Counted from the first letter of the stretch, positions 1-8,674 are shown. The stretch is 64,000 nucleotides of DNA from Epilithonimonas mollis (GCF_900142325.1 NZ_FRAM01000001.1:992001-1056000); one strand, 5' to 3'. The notes: generated from the letters alone by a model not told the origin. Made by a program: numbers and translations.

Positions 1-1633
1 TTGTCACTCCTACAAGCCAATATTTAATTTTCAGGGCTTTTTCCAGAAGTGGCTGATAGATTTTTTGGAGTCTGTTCATCATCTTATCTGAGAAAGTCTC
101 TTTATGAGATGGCTTTTTTGACAAGATTAAGGCGCTCATCATAGGAATATAAGTCAGTGACAAAATAAAAGCTCCTAGAATTGCAAATCCTACTGTCTTA
201 GCCATTGGTGTGAACATTTTACCTTCAACACCCACTAAAGTTAGAATCGGAATATAAACGATTAAAATAATGATCTCTCCGAATGCAGCACTGCTTCTAA
301 TCTTTGACGCAGAAAGGAAAACCTCTTCATCCATTTCATTTTGAGTCATTACCTTCATACTTTTTCTCATTCCAAGATGATGAAGGGTGGCTTCGACAAT
401 AATCACTGCACCATCTACAATCAAACCAAAATCAATAGCTCCTAAACTCATCAGGTTGGCGCTTACCCCAAAAACATTCATCATTCCTAAAGCAAATAGC
501 AATGAAAGGGGAATTGCTGAAGCTACAATCAAACCAGCTCTTAAATTTCCAAGGAAAATAACCAAGACAAAGATTACGATCAATGCTCCTTCAATCAGGT
601 TTTTTTCTACAGTACTGATTGCTCTTCCTACCAGATCTGTTCTGTCCAAAAATGGCTCAATCACAACATCTGCCGGAAGCGATTTCTGAATGGTAGGAAT
701 TTTTTCTTTAACTCTTTGAACGACTTCATTACTATTGGCGCCTTTCAGCATCATAATTACACCTCCCACTGCATCTACTTCGCCATTATAAGTCAAAGCT
801 CCATAACGGACTGCGTGGCCTAAGCCAACATTGGCTACATCTTTAATGAAAATCGGAACACTACCCGTTTCATTTTTGACAGCTATATTTTTTACATCTT
901 CAATCGAAGTAACGATTCCGATTCCACGAATAAAATAGGCATTCGGCTTTTTATCAATATAAGCACCTCCGGTGTTTTGATTGTTTTTCTCTAAAGCAGT
1001 AAATATATCTGTAATACTTACTCCCATTGCTTTTAGACGGTTTGGATTTACTGCAACTTCATACTGTTTCAACTCTCCTCCAAAGCTGTTAATTTCCGCA
1101 ACACCAGGAGTTCCGTTAAGCTGTCTGCGGACAATCCAGTCCTGCATTGTTCTTAGCTCCTTACTGCTGTATTTTTTCTCACTGCCTTTTTTAGGGTGAA
1201 GAATATATTGATAGACTTCGCCCAAACCTGTACTTACAGGAGCCATTTCAGGTGTTCCCACACCTTTCGGAATTTCTTCGGCAGCTCTTTTTAATTGTTC
1301 GCTGATTAACTGACGGGCAAAATAAACGTCTACATCTTCTTTGAAAACAACGGTAATAACTGATAGCCCAAACCTTGAAATACTTCTTGTTTCTTCAATA
1401 TTTGGGACATTGGCAATACTTTGCTCGATTGGAAAAGTAACGAGTTGCTCCACTTCCTGTCCTGCAAGCGTCGGGCAAACTGTAATAATCTGTACCTGAT
1501 TGTTGGTGATGTCCGGTACGGCATCAATAGGTAATTTTGTGGCGCTCCAAGCACCCCAAATGACTAACATCAAAGTCATCAAGCCTATGATGATTTTATT
1601 TTTGATGCTAAATCTTATGATATTATCTAACAT
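1..1633 (-). CDS. CusA/CzcA-family heavy-metal efflux RND permease, N-terminal part
   Basis: Inner-membrane RND pump that drives metal cations out through a tripartite complex using the proton gradient. About 544 codons are visible and the gene runs off the left edge, so roughly half of a usual 1,000+ residue protein is present. It starts with a first transmembrane helix (residues about 13-30) and a periplasmic porter domain. Near residues 397-412 it has the TM4 signature GAIDFGLIVDGAVIIVE, whose acidic residues carry protons in the HME subfamily. The ATG at 1633 fits the usual MLDNIIxFSxxNK start. The DUF6660-like gene lies 155 bp upstream on the same strand, a common pairing in Bacteroidota metal-efflux loci. 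The substrate (Cu/Ag versus Co/Zn/Cd) cannot be fixed from this part. Confidence 0.93.
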   Translation of the reverse strand, partial: MLDNIIRFSIKNKIIIGLMTLMLVIWGAWSATKLPIDAVPDITNNQVQIITVCPTLAGQEVEQLVTFPIEQSIANVPNIEETRSISRFGLSVITVVFKEDVDVYFARQLISEQLKRAAEEIPKGVGTPEMAPVSTGLGEVYQYILHPKKGSEKKYSSKELRTMQDWIVRRQLNGTPGVAEINSFGGELKQYEVAVNPNRLKAMGVSITDIFTALEKNNQNTGGAYIDKKPNAYFIRGIGIVTSIEDVKNIAVKNETGSVPIFIKDVANVGLGHAVRYGALTYNGEVDAVGGVIMMLKGANSNEVVQRVKEKIPTIQKSLPADVVIEPFLDRTDLVGRAISTVEKNLIEGALIVIFVLVIFLGNLRAGLIVASAIPLSLLFALGMMNVFGVSANLMSLGAIDFGLIVDGAVIIVEATLHHLGMRKSMKVMTQNEMDEEVFLSASKIRSSAAFGEIIILIVYIPILTLVGVEGKMFTPMAKTVGFAILGAFILSLTYIPMMSALILSKKPSHKETFSDKMMNRLQKIYQPLLEKALKIKYWLVGVT

Positions 1634-1788
1634 TGGATTTAAATTTTATTGAATGTCGAGCTCATTTCATCAAAAAAAAAGGATGAATTATGAACGACAA
1701 AGATGAGCGGAAACACGATGCAATGATATTGCAAAGTTTCCACGACAAAATGATGAAAGACACACGTCTTACATTAAATCAATAAAAA

Positions 1789-2121
1789 TTAAATTTTAGG
1801 GGGTTGCCAAATCTGGTCATACACCAAATGAGCAAAATCATTTTTTTGAAAATGAATTTTTTTTGAGAAATATTCGGTTACCTTTTGTGATAAAGGCATT
1901 AAAGGCTCTATTTTAGAAGATGCTACTGTTATCTGACAACAGTTACAGGTACATAATGGAGAACAAATATCTCCTTTGTCTTTAGAATGAGAATCTTCAG
2001 AATTGCTAATAGTACTGTAAGAATCTTTAGAATTATTTGGAGACTGCGCATGGATATCACTACAAGGCACTACGGCAAGCACCATGAAATAAATAATTAA
2101 AAAGAACTTAACTAATCTCAC
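1789..2121 (-). CDS. DUF6660-like small Cys-rich secreted protein
   Basis: A 110-residue protein with an N-terminal hydrophobic signal (residues 1-25, ending near DIHAQ). A Ser/Asp-rich linker follows, then a compact cysteine cluster CSPLCTCNCCQ around residues 53-63, and the C-terminus is IWQPPKI. Small proteins of this layout sit directly before CusA-type pumps in many Bacteroidota, and I recognise it as the DUF6660 type. The cysteine cluster suggests metal binding at the cell surface or in the periplasm, which is inference. It is the likely first gene of the efflux operon that continues to the left. Confidence 0.72.
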   Translation of the reverse strand: MRLVKFFLIIYFMVLAVVPCSDIHAQSPNNSKDSYSTISNSEDSHSKDKGDICSPLCTCNCCQITVASSKIEPLMPLSQKVTEYFSKKIHFQKNDFAHLVYDQIWQPPKI

Positions 2122-2394
2122 TTTACAAATATAAATATATTTTTCAAAGTTTAACTAAATATTCTAAAAACTTTTAAAATAAAAATTCTTGAAAAACAAA
2201 AACTTATTATTAATAAACTTTTTAAATTTCGCAACTATTAACAAACGACAATCAAATGTAGATTTTTCATCTGTTTTATTTTTGACTAATGATACTGTGA
2301 AGCTGTCTGTCTACTATATCAACAAACTAAAATGAATGGTGAAACTTTGATAAGATCTGCCATTTCATTTTTTTATCGATATTTTTATTCCAAC

Positions 2395-3019
2395 TCATCT
2401 TTTTCTTCTAAAACTGCAAAACACAAAGTTCTGATTGGTATTAAAAGGTGTTCTGTGGTCTACGGTAAAGCATTCTATTTTATTTAAATGTTCCTTAAAG
2501 CGACTTTCCAATGAACTTTCAGAATACTGTTTGATTTCAATACCACTACATTTTATCGGACCTTGTTCTGAAAAGCTCCCGATTACCAAAATTCCTGTTG
2601 GTTTAATGTTCTGTTTAACCGTATCGATGTAGCTTTCAATTTCATTATCCTCTGTCAAAAAATGAAAAGCAGCCCTGTCGTGCCAAAAATCATATTGTTC
2701 TGTGGGTTTAAATGTACCGGCATCTTCAACTATCCATTTTACACGGTTTGACTTTTCGCCAAGTCGTTGCTTAGCTTTACTAAGTGCTGTCTCTGATATG
2801 TCTAAAACTGTAATGTCCTGATAACCCAAGTCAAGCAAGTGATCAACAAAAAAACTATCTCCTCCGCCAATATCAATTATTTTGGCCGTTTTTGATACAT
2901 TGAATTCTTTAATAAATGCTAATGACGTTTCGGGTGTAGGCTGATACCAGCTTACTTCTTCCAAAGCTTTGGTATTGTATATTTTTTTCCCAATGATTTT
3001 TTCTATCAGATAATGACAT
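2395..3019 (-). CDS. Class I SAM-dependent methyltransferase, frameshifted near the N-terminus
   Basis: The Rossmann core is clear: IIDIGGGDSFF (motif I), VLDIS (motif II) and DFWHDRAAFHFL. An ATG at 3019 with an AAAGAG-like ribosome site begins MSLSDRKNHWEK, but a run of seven A (plus-strand T 2982-2988) then shifts the frame. With six A the reading would continue HWEKIYNTKALEEVSWYQ, which is how such proteins normally begin. As given, only an internal TTG at 2964 opens the downstream frame (189 codons). It is the last gene of the arsenic operon, 29 bp after the ACR3 gene. It does not show the usual ArsM cysteine pattern, so I do not call it an arsenite methylase. It is either a real lesion, slippage-controlled expression, or a sequencing error. 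Confidence 0.8.
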
Positions 3020-3048
3020 ATCTCTTTAATTTTTTGTACTATTCAAAT

Positions 3049-4092
3049 TTAACTCATTTTTTTTTTACTATATCTCACGTTTAACCACAAACTTACCTTT
3101 ACCAATAGTATCAAGACGGGAACTTCTACCAACGGTCCAATAACTCCCACAAATGCTTGTGGGGAATGGATACCGAAAATAGATATTGCTACTGCTATAG
3201 CCAATTCAAAATTGTTTCCTGTGGCTGTAAATGCGATGGATGCGTTTTTGTCGTAAGGAACTTTTAAGGCTTTATTGATAAAGAAACTAACGAAAAACAT
3301 TAGTATAAAATAGATAATTAGTGGTATGGCTACTTTTATTACATCCATTGGTAACTCTAATATTTTATCGCCTTTCAAGCTGAACATTAAAACAATAGTA
3401 AACAGTAAAGCATATAATGTAATGGGCGATATTTTGGGTACAAATTTCCTGTTATACCATTCTATCCCTTTTGATTTTACTAATGCATAACGGCTTATAA
3501 AACCTGCTAAGAATGGAATGCCTAAATATATCAATACGCTTGTTGTAACATCTTTCATTGATACACTTACATTGAAATTTGTCAATCCTAATTTACTCGG
3601 TAACACGTTGATGAATAGCCAAACTAAAAAATTGTAACTTATTATCTGAAAGATACTGTTTAATGCAACTAACATAGCTGTATATTCTCTGTTTGCTTTA
3701 GCTAAATCGGTCCATACGATTACCATTGCTATACATCTTGCCAAACCTATCAGTATTAACCCTGTCATATAATCGGGTTCATTGCGTAAAAACAAAACGG
3801 CTAATCCGAACATCAATAAAGTACCAATGACCCAATTCAGCAATAATGACAGACCGATTACTTTTTTATCCTTAAATGCTTGGGGCAATAATGAATAATC
3901 AACCTTTGCCAATGGTGGGTACATCATTAATATTAAACCTATAGCCAATGGAATATTTGTAGTTCCAATGGATAAAGTATTTGTAATTTTTGATATTCCC
4001 GGAAAGAAATGTCCTAAACCTATACCTATTGCCATTGCAAGGAATATCCATAAGGTTAGGTAACGGTCAAGAAATTTTAGTTTTGGCTGCAT
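3049..4092 (-). CDS. arsB: ACR3-family arsenite efflux permease
   Basis: Integral membrane carrier of the BART superfamily that exports As(III), and sometimes Sb(III), from the cytoplasm. The 347 residues hold about ten hydrophobic segments, as expected for ACR3. The functional TM4 cysteine is present at C120 in [12 protein letters not shown], and the TM9 signature [13 protein letters not shown] lies near residue 290. It starts 7 bp after the GcvH-like gene and so is co-transcribed in the ars operon. Family databases name this type arsB or acr3; it is unrelated in sequence to E. coli ArsB. Confidence 0.95.
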   Translation of the reverse strand: MQPKLKFLDRYLTLWIFLAMAIGIGLGHFFPGISKITNTLSIGTTNIPLAIGLILMMYPPLAKVDYSLLPQAFKDKKVIGLSLLLNWVIGTLLMFGLAVLFLRNEPDYMTGLILIGLARCIAMVIVWTDLAKANREYTAMLVALNSIFQIISYNFLVWLFINVLPSKLGLTNFNVSVSMKDVTTSVLIYLGIPFLAGFISRYALVKSKGIEWYNRKFVPKISPITLYALLFTIVLMFSLKGDKILELPMDVIKVAIPLIIYFILMFFVSFFINKALKVPYDKNASIAFTATGNNFELAIAVAISIFGIHSPQAFVGVIGPLVEVPVLILLVKVSLWLNVRYSKKKMS

Positions 4093-4099
4093 TGTGTGT

Positions 4100-4477
4100 C
4101 TAATTTGTAAGTTCTCTATATTGGTTTGATGTCAATAATTTTTCTAATTCTGTAATATCTTTGATTTCAATTTTTATCAGCCAACCGTTTCCAAAAGATT
4201 CTGAATTGATTAGTGTTGGCTCTTCTAATAAGAGTTGGTTCGTTTCAATGATTTTACCCGATACTGGCATAAATAAATCACTGACCGTTTTAACCGCTTC
4301 AACAGAACCGAATACTTCGTCCTGCTGAAAACTATATCCAATGTTTGGTAAATTTGCATATACGATTTCGCCCAATTCACTTTGTGCAAATTCTGTGATA
4401 CCTATTGTACCTGTGTTGTCCTGTATGCTTATCCACGTATGTTCTTTTGAATATTTTAAATCATTTGGAAATTCCAT
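4100..4477 (-). CDS. GcvH-like lipoyl-domain protein inside the ars operon
   Basis: A 125-residue homologue of glycine cleavage H protein. It keeps HTWI (residues 13-16), [14 protein letters not shown] (26-39), the lipoylation site [18 protein letters not shown] with the predicted lipoyl-lysine at K63, and GNGWLIKI (97-103). GcvH normally shuttles the aminomethyl group among P, T and L proteins, but none of those genes is near. Its neighbours are an ACR3 permease (7 bp downstream) and a phosphoesterase (17 bp upstream). A protein-bound dithiol such as lipoyl binds As(III) strongly, so a role as arsenite carrier, sensor or decoy is conceivable; that is inference. It could also be a redundant housekeeping copy. 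Confidence 0.88.
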   Translation of the reverse strand: MEFPNDLKYSKEHTWISIQDNTGTIGITEFAQSELGEIVYANLPNIGYSFQQDEVFGSVEAVKTVSDLFMPVSGKIIETNQLLLEEPTLINSESFGNGWLIKIEIKDITELEKLLTSNQYRELTN

Positions 4478-4494
4478 TTTTTAGATTTTTTAGA

Positions 4495-5268
4495 TTAATA
4501 GCCACGTCTTAGATTCTCTGCGTACTCGTTTGGAAGAGGGCTGTCTTCCACAGCCTTTGCAGCTTTTTCAAAGTCATAGTCGAAACGGATAAATTCTACA
4601 CTGATGCTTTCTTTGTTCAAAACAGAACTGTTTTCATTAATTGTCAACATCGCATAACCACCTCTTATATCGTTGTCTTTTGGCTTACCAACGGAACCGA
4701 TATTCACTGCGTGGCGGAAATGATTTTCACCATCAACACCCGAATTTAAAACTCTGTGATAGGGCTTGTGCGTATGTCCGAAACACATAATGTCGGCATC
4801 GGCTTGTTCCATAATACGAAGCATACTTTTTTCCTCACGGTCTTCGAAGAGATATTCGTTAATTTTTCTCGGACTCCCGTGTACCAAAAGCAGATTTAGC
4901 TTGTCTTCGTTCAATTGAAATTCTACTTTGATATGGGCTGGAAGTGTACGCAGGTAAGCACGTTCCTCATCTTTCATCAAAGAATTGGTAAAAGAAATGG
5001 AAATATTGCCGTTGTCCTTCTCAGCGTCTGTTTTGTAGGCGCAACCGCATTCATTACTCATTCTCCCAATGCCAAAATCATAATTTCCTGCAATGGTTGG
5101 TATTTTCCTTTTACGGATTTCGTTTACAACTTCATTTGCCCAAATATTATAACCTACCAAATCGCCTAAGCAATAAATACTGTCGGGGTTTCTTTTTTCT
5201 ACATCTTCAAAGAATGCTTCTAAGGCAGGTAGATTGGCGTGAATGTCGCTGAATAATGCAATTTTCAT
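4495..5268 (-). CDS. Calcineurin-type metallophosphoesterase of the ars operon
   Basis: A 257-residue soluble phosphoesterase. The dinuclear-metal motifs are in order: SDIH (residues 7-10), GDLVGYN (about 35-41), AGNYD (about 60-64), LVHGSPR and FGHTHKP. The third motif is GNYD where GNHD is usual. An insertion with closely spaced cysteines (NECGCAY, about residues 72-78) follows it and could bind metal or As(III). It is related to the YfcE/MJ0936 group, whose members hydrolyse phosphodiesters, but the natural substrate is unknown. It sits between the DUF6428-like gene and the GcvH-like gene in one operon, so a task in arsenic stress is inferred from context only. Confidence 0.88.
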   Translation of the reverse strand: MKIALFSDIHANLPALEAFFEDVEKRNPDSIYCLGDLVGYNIWANEVVNEIRKRKIPTIAGNYDFGIGRMSNECGCAYKTDAEKDNGNISISFTNSLMKDEERAYLRTLPAHIKVEFQLNEDKLNLLLVHGSPRKINEYLFEDREEKSMLRIMEQADADIMCFGHTHKPYHRVLNSGVDGENHFRHAVNIGSVGKPKDNDIRGGYAMLTINENSSVLNKESISVEFIRFDYDFEKAAKAVEDSPLPNEYAENLRRGY

Positions 5269-5314
5269 TTTTATTGATTTTTATGTTTTGAATTTTGTTT
5301 TACTTATTAAGATA

Positions 5315-5788
5315 TTAACAACAACCACCTCCTGGCGTACAAGCGTTTGAATTGTTTACAGATAATTCAGTCAAATTTTTCTTTTGTTTCTCTGAAGGAA
5401 TGCCACAAGCATCCTGAGCCAAACACGCAGTCGTTTTATTTTTTAGTACAAATGTTTTCCCGTTAAACTCCAAATCGTACTTGCCAATTGTTCCGCTTTG
5501 ATATTCTACTTCTATCTCAGCATCTTCCATTCCCAATTTTTCTTCAGATAACTTGATGATGTTTAATAGTTTGGTCGGCTTTAATCTATGCTCGTAATCA
5601 TCTGCATTCCATAATTGAAAGTTGACCACTTTTTCATTTCTGATTGTTCCACCACAATCGATGAAATTCTTTGTAATTACACCCACTTCTGTAACGTGAA
5701 AGTGTTCTGGTACAAATATTCCGTTCTCTAATTGAAATTCAACATTATCTAATGTTGGTAAGATTTCTTTGATGTCTGATAGTTTCAT
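5315..5788 (-). CDS. DUF6428-like protein, first structural gene of the ars operon
   Basis: A 157-residue cytoplasmic protein without a signal peptide or membrane segment. It has an early HFHVTEVG motif, then WNADDYEHRL and an EVEYQSG segment, and ends with cysteine-containing stretches (ACLAQDACGIPS and the final CTPGGGCC). I recognise the layout as the DUF6428 family, which follows arsR in many Bacteroidota ars operons. The vicinal C-terminal cysteines make As(III) binding plausible, but no biochemical function is known to me. A palindromic operator-like site lies 76 bp upstream of its start. Confidence 0.8.
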   Translation of the reverse strand: MKLSDIKEILPTLDNVEFQLENGIFVPEHFHVTEVGVITKNFIDCGGTIRNEKVVNFQLWNADDYEHRLKPTKLLNIIKLSEEKLGMEDAEIEVEYQSGTIGKYDLEFNGKTFVLKNKTTACLAQDACGIPSEKQKKNLTELSVNNSNACTPGGGCC

Positions 5789-5863
5789 AAATCTTCTATT
5801 TTATTATGATATTTTTCTATACTTTGGAATTCTATTTTTTATATACAAATTTAATCGATACAT

Positions 5864-5885
5864 AATATTGCAATATAACGATATT
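5864..5885. promoter_or_regulatory. ArsR operator-like palindrome before the DUF6428-like gene
   Basis: The arms are AATATTG and CGATATT with an 8-base centre, a 7-bp inverted repeat with one mismatch. It matches the site in front of arsR in sequence and in size (22 bp), and lies between the arsR stop and the next start. A second ArsR-controlled promoter, or an internal regulation point, is the likely meaning. Confidence 0.65.
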
Positions 5886-5906
5886 AAGGAATGTAAAAAA
5901 ATGCCT

Positions 5907-6236
5907 TTAACAGCATTGATTTACTTTTACTTCCTGTTCAAAGAATTGATTGAAATACTCTTGTATCTCTTTCCATTTCTTTTCTTCTATACAATAACAA
6001 ACTGATTTTCCATCTATTGTACCCTGTATAATACCCATATATTTCAACTCTTTTAAATGCTGCGAGATTGTCGCTTGCGCCAAACCTAATTTATCCACCA
6101 AATCATTGCAAATGCAGGATTTTTGATTGATAATATATTGAAGTATAGCTACCCTTGCAGGATGTCCAAAAACTTTAAACAAAGAAGCTAATTTATTTTG
6201 TTCATCTGAAAACATATCTGATTTTGTAAGCCCCAT
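5907..6236 (-). CDS. arsR: ArsR/SmtB-family arsenic-responsive repressor
   Basis: A 109-residue winged-helix repressor that should leave its operator when As(III) binds. The DNA-recognition region covers residues about 44-66 (LVDKLGLAQATISQHLKELK). Candidate As(III) ligands are C41 and C43 in SCIC at the start of the recognition region, resembling the ELCVCDL box of classical ArsR. There are also C80/C82 in the wing and a terminal C108-C109 pair. It is the first gene of the minus-strand ars operon. An almost identical palindrome lies just before it and another after it, consistent with autoregulation. Confidence 0.94.
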   Translation of the reverse strand: MGLTKSDMFSDEQNKLASLFKVFGHPARVAILQYIINQKSCICNDLVDKLGLAQATISQHLKELKYMGIIQGTIDGKSVCYCIEEKKWKEIQEYFNQFFEQEVKVNQCC

Positions 6237-6248
6237 ACTTAATTATTT

Positions 6249-6270
6249 AATATCGCAATATTACGATATT
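6249..6270. promoter_or_regulatory. ArsR operator-like palindrome upstream of arsR
   Basis: A perfect 7-bp inverted repeat, AATATCG-N8-CGATATT, ending 12 bp before the arsR start codon. It would cover the ribosome-binding and promoter-proximal region. It agrees at 20 of 22 positions with the site at 5864-5885. Confidence 0.7.
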
Positions 6271-6951
6271 AAATTTGAAATACAAAAAGATTTAATAGCT
6301 TTTTACAAATTATATTTAAAAAAGGTATCAGGATATAACTTCTATTTTTTATAAAATTATATTTTGAACTTGTTACCATCTTTGAGACAAAATCATACAC
6401 ATTATTAATAATTTTCTAAAATTTTTTCTTTACAACTTTTAAAGACAATCTTCTCGCATAAATCCAGTGATAAATGAATGTGAAGCTCTCATTCCTTTTG
6501 TTTCTAATTATTAGACACTAAGAAGGATGCTATATCTCTCACAACTTTACTTATAAATACAGGATATCTCTGGAAAAAAATGTTTTTCTTTCTGATCATT
6601 AAGCTGGATTTCTTTTTCAATAAAAAATACTCCGCTAACCTCACACAACTCCCTACAGGAAAAATATTAGGATGTTTTTTGCTAAATTCAAATCTTACGA
6701 TCTCTCTTGGAAATCGAAAGATATATAAATAAAAAATATATGAAGATTATTAACAAAAGATGACTAGCAGCTTTTTTAGGATGTCGAACTTAAGTTTTGT
6801 CTTCTTCAAGACATTTTTGAAATCTTAACAGACAAATTTCAATATCTTTTTAAAAAAACTGTATCATTACTTTACAAGGCATATCAACTTCGAATATAGA
6901 TCCTCTATACAACTATCTTTGTCTGATAATTTAATTATCTCAGAAATCTTT
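6271..6951. other. AT-rich intergenic region between arsR and the integrase
   Basis: About 680 bp of strongly AT-rich DNA with frequent stops in all frames. I found no tRNA, clear hairpin terminator or credible small gene. It is probably non-coding DNA of the integrated element and holds the upstream promoter of arsR. Confidence 0.5.
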
Positions 6952-8175
6952 TTACATTCTTTTGTCAAGATATTTTTGTTTAAGTAACATCATGTCCTCA
7001 CTAACTTTGCTATCTAATATCTTCGCATAATGCTGCGTAGTTTTAATACTTTTATGACCTAGCATTTTACTTACACTTTCAATAGAGACCCCGTTAGATA
7101 AAGTAACGGTTGTTGCAAAAGTGTGGCGTGCAATATGGTAAGTTAATTCCTTATTGATACCGCACAGATCTGCAATTTCTTTCAAATAGGCATTCATCTT
7201 TTGATTACTAAGAATAGGCAGAAGTTTTCCACTATTAAGGCAAGCCGGATGATTTTTGTATTTTTTAATAATTTTCTCTGTTTGAGAAAGTATGGGAATA
7301 TTAGAAGTAGTTTTAGTTTTCTGACGTTTGGTATAAATCCATTGAGAGCCATCAAGACCTAAATTGATATTTTGATATGTTAGTTTTTGGGTATCAATGT
7401 ACGCCAGTCCGGTGAAACAGCTGAACAGAAAAATATCTCTAACCAAAGACAATCTCTCATTTGTAAAATCTTTGGTAAAAAGCACTTCAATTTCCTGTTC
7501 ATTAAGAAACATTCTCGTCACTTCATTAAACTTAGAATGATAGTTCATAAAAGGGTCTCGCTCTATCCATCCATTCGCAAGACAAATACGAACAATCTTA
7601 CCAAAATTCTTAATATACTTAACAGCAGAATTATTGTTGCAGGATCTCTCGGTTCTTAAAAAAAATTCAAAATCATTTAGAAAAGCATAATCAATCTTTT
7701 TAATTTCAATGTCGGTAATACTATATTTCCATTTCAAGAAATCTTTTGTATGTTTGAGACATGTTTTATAACGTGTCAATGTTCCTTGTGCAAATTCTTT
7801 TTCAATCAGTTTCTCCATTCGATCATTATGATCCTGAAAAATAGGAATGAGCATTCTGGTCAATTTACCTTTACCAACTAACTTATTTTTAAGAGTCTCA
7901 CAAGTTACTGTTTCCTTATCTCTGATTAATTCGTGATAGGCATCATAAACTTTCTGCTCAAAAGTTTTCAAATAAAAATTAAGTGATCTAAATTCTTCAG
8001 AAGAGCCACTAACCTTCTGCATTGCAGAATTCCATTTTGAAGCCTTTACTGTACGTTTTGTGCTTATCTCGAATATCTTGCCATCAATTGTAATTCGTAA
8101 GTAAATAGGAGACTCTCCTAAAGAATTGATTTTAGCTTTTTTTACATAGAAAAGTAAATTGAATGTCTTGTTCAT
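6952..8175 (-). CDS. Tyrosine site-specific integrase of an integrative element
   Basis: A 407-residue recombinase of the Bacteroidota integrase type. It has an N-terminal arm-binding domain (about residues 1-90), a SAM-like core-binding domain (about 105-205) and a catalytic domain (about 220-395). The catalytic residues seen are H347 and R350 in HIARH, H374 in LGHKS and the nucleophile Y383 in QHYAKI. The first catalytic arginine is absent (FTGLAYID, with Ala at the expected place), as described for the CTnDOT integrase group. It is oriented away from the tandem tRNA-Asp genes, whose 3' ends lie 248 bp upstream. It probably mobilised the ars/metal cargo to its left. Confidence 0.93.
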   Translation of the reverse strand: MNKTFNLLFYVKKAKINSLGESPIYLRITIDGKIFEISTKRTVKASKWNSAMQKVSGSSEEFRSLNFYLKTFEQKVYDAYHELIRDKETVTCETLKNKLVGKGKLTRMLIPIFQDHNDRMEKLIEKEFAQGTLTRYKTCLKHTKDFLKWKYSITDIEIKKIDYAFLNDFEFFLRTERSCNNNSAVKYIKNFGKIVRICLANGWIERDPFMNYHSKFNEVTRMFLNEQEIEVLFTKDFTNERLSLVRDIFLFSCFTGLAYIDTQKLTYQNINLGLDGSQWIYTKRQKTKTTSNIPILSQTEKIIKKYKNHPACLNSGKLLPILSNQKMNAYLKEIADLCGINKELTYHIARHTFATTVTLSNGVSIESVSKMLGHKSIKTTQHYAKILDSKVSEDMMLLKQKYLDKRM

Positions 8176-8364
8176 TTCGTAAAGGGTTTGAGATTTAAAA
8201 TTAATCTTAGCAAAAACTTATCACAAGATATTCAGTTCCTGAACTAGCTACTGAACAGGGTTTGTTGAATTTTCAGTGACCTTTTTAAACCTATTTTAAC
8301 AGGTCACTGAATAGGTCACTTTCAAATTGTGCTTTTTTAACTTTCTTTGAATAGACATAAAACG

Positions 8365-8399
8365 AAAAAAGCTTTAAAACATATGTTTTAAAGCTTTTT
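8365..8399. terminator. Perfect hairpin with T-tracts on both sides, after tRNA-Asp
   Basis: Arms AAAAAAGCTTTAAAACAT and its complement meet almost without a loop. The U-rich ends allow termination in both directions. It lies 24 bp past the 3' end of the nearer tRNA-Asp and is the likely end of that transcript. It also separates it from the integrase promoter. Confidence 0.7.
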
Positions 8400-8422
8400 G
8401 CACTACTTTGATATTGTAGTTG

Positions 8423-8496
8423 CGATCCGGACGGGACTCGAACCCGCGACCTCCGCCGTGACAGGGCGGCATTCTAACCAGCTGAACTACCGGATC
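8423..8496 (-). tRNA. tRNA-Asp (GTC), copy nearer the integrase
   Basis: A 74-nt cloverleaf with acceptor stem GATCCGG/CCGGATC, anticodon loop CTGTCAC (anticodon GTC), the T-loop segment GGTTCGAGTCC and discriminator G. CCA is not encoded. Its 3' end faces the integrase, the usual arrangement for integration at a tRNA 3' end. Confidence 0.97.
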
Positions 8497-8528
8497 AATT
8501 TTTTGAAAAGTAATTGATAAACTTTTTG

Positions 8529-8602
8529 CGATCCGGACGGGACTCGAACCCGCGACCTCCGCCGTGACAGGGCGGCATTCTAACCAGCTGAACTACCGGA
8601 TC
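8529..8602 (-). tRNA. tRNA-Asp (GTC), first copy of the tandem
   Basis: Identical over all 74 nt to the copy 32 bp downstream, with the same GTC anticodon. A good promoter lies just upstream, so the pair is probably one transcript that is processed. The duplicate may come from ordinary gene duplication or from an integration event. Confidence 0.97.
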
Positions 8603-8634
8603 TACTCTAAACGCTATTGCGATTATTGTGGTTG

Positions 8635-8665
8635 CAAAAATACAACAATAATCTACATCTGCAAA
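8635..8665 (-). promoter_or_regulatory. Promoter of the tRNA-Asp pair
   Basis: On the minus strand TTTG (8662-8665) is followed after exactly 19 bases by TATTTTTG (8635-8642). This fits the Bacteroidota housekeeping pattern TTTG-N19-TAnnTTTG. It lies 33 bp before the first tRNA base. Confidence 0.7.
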
Positions 8666-8674
8666 TTTTTTTTA

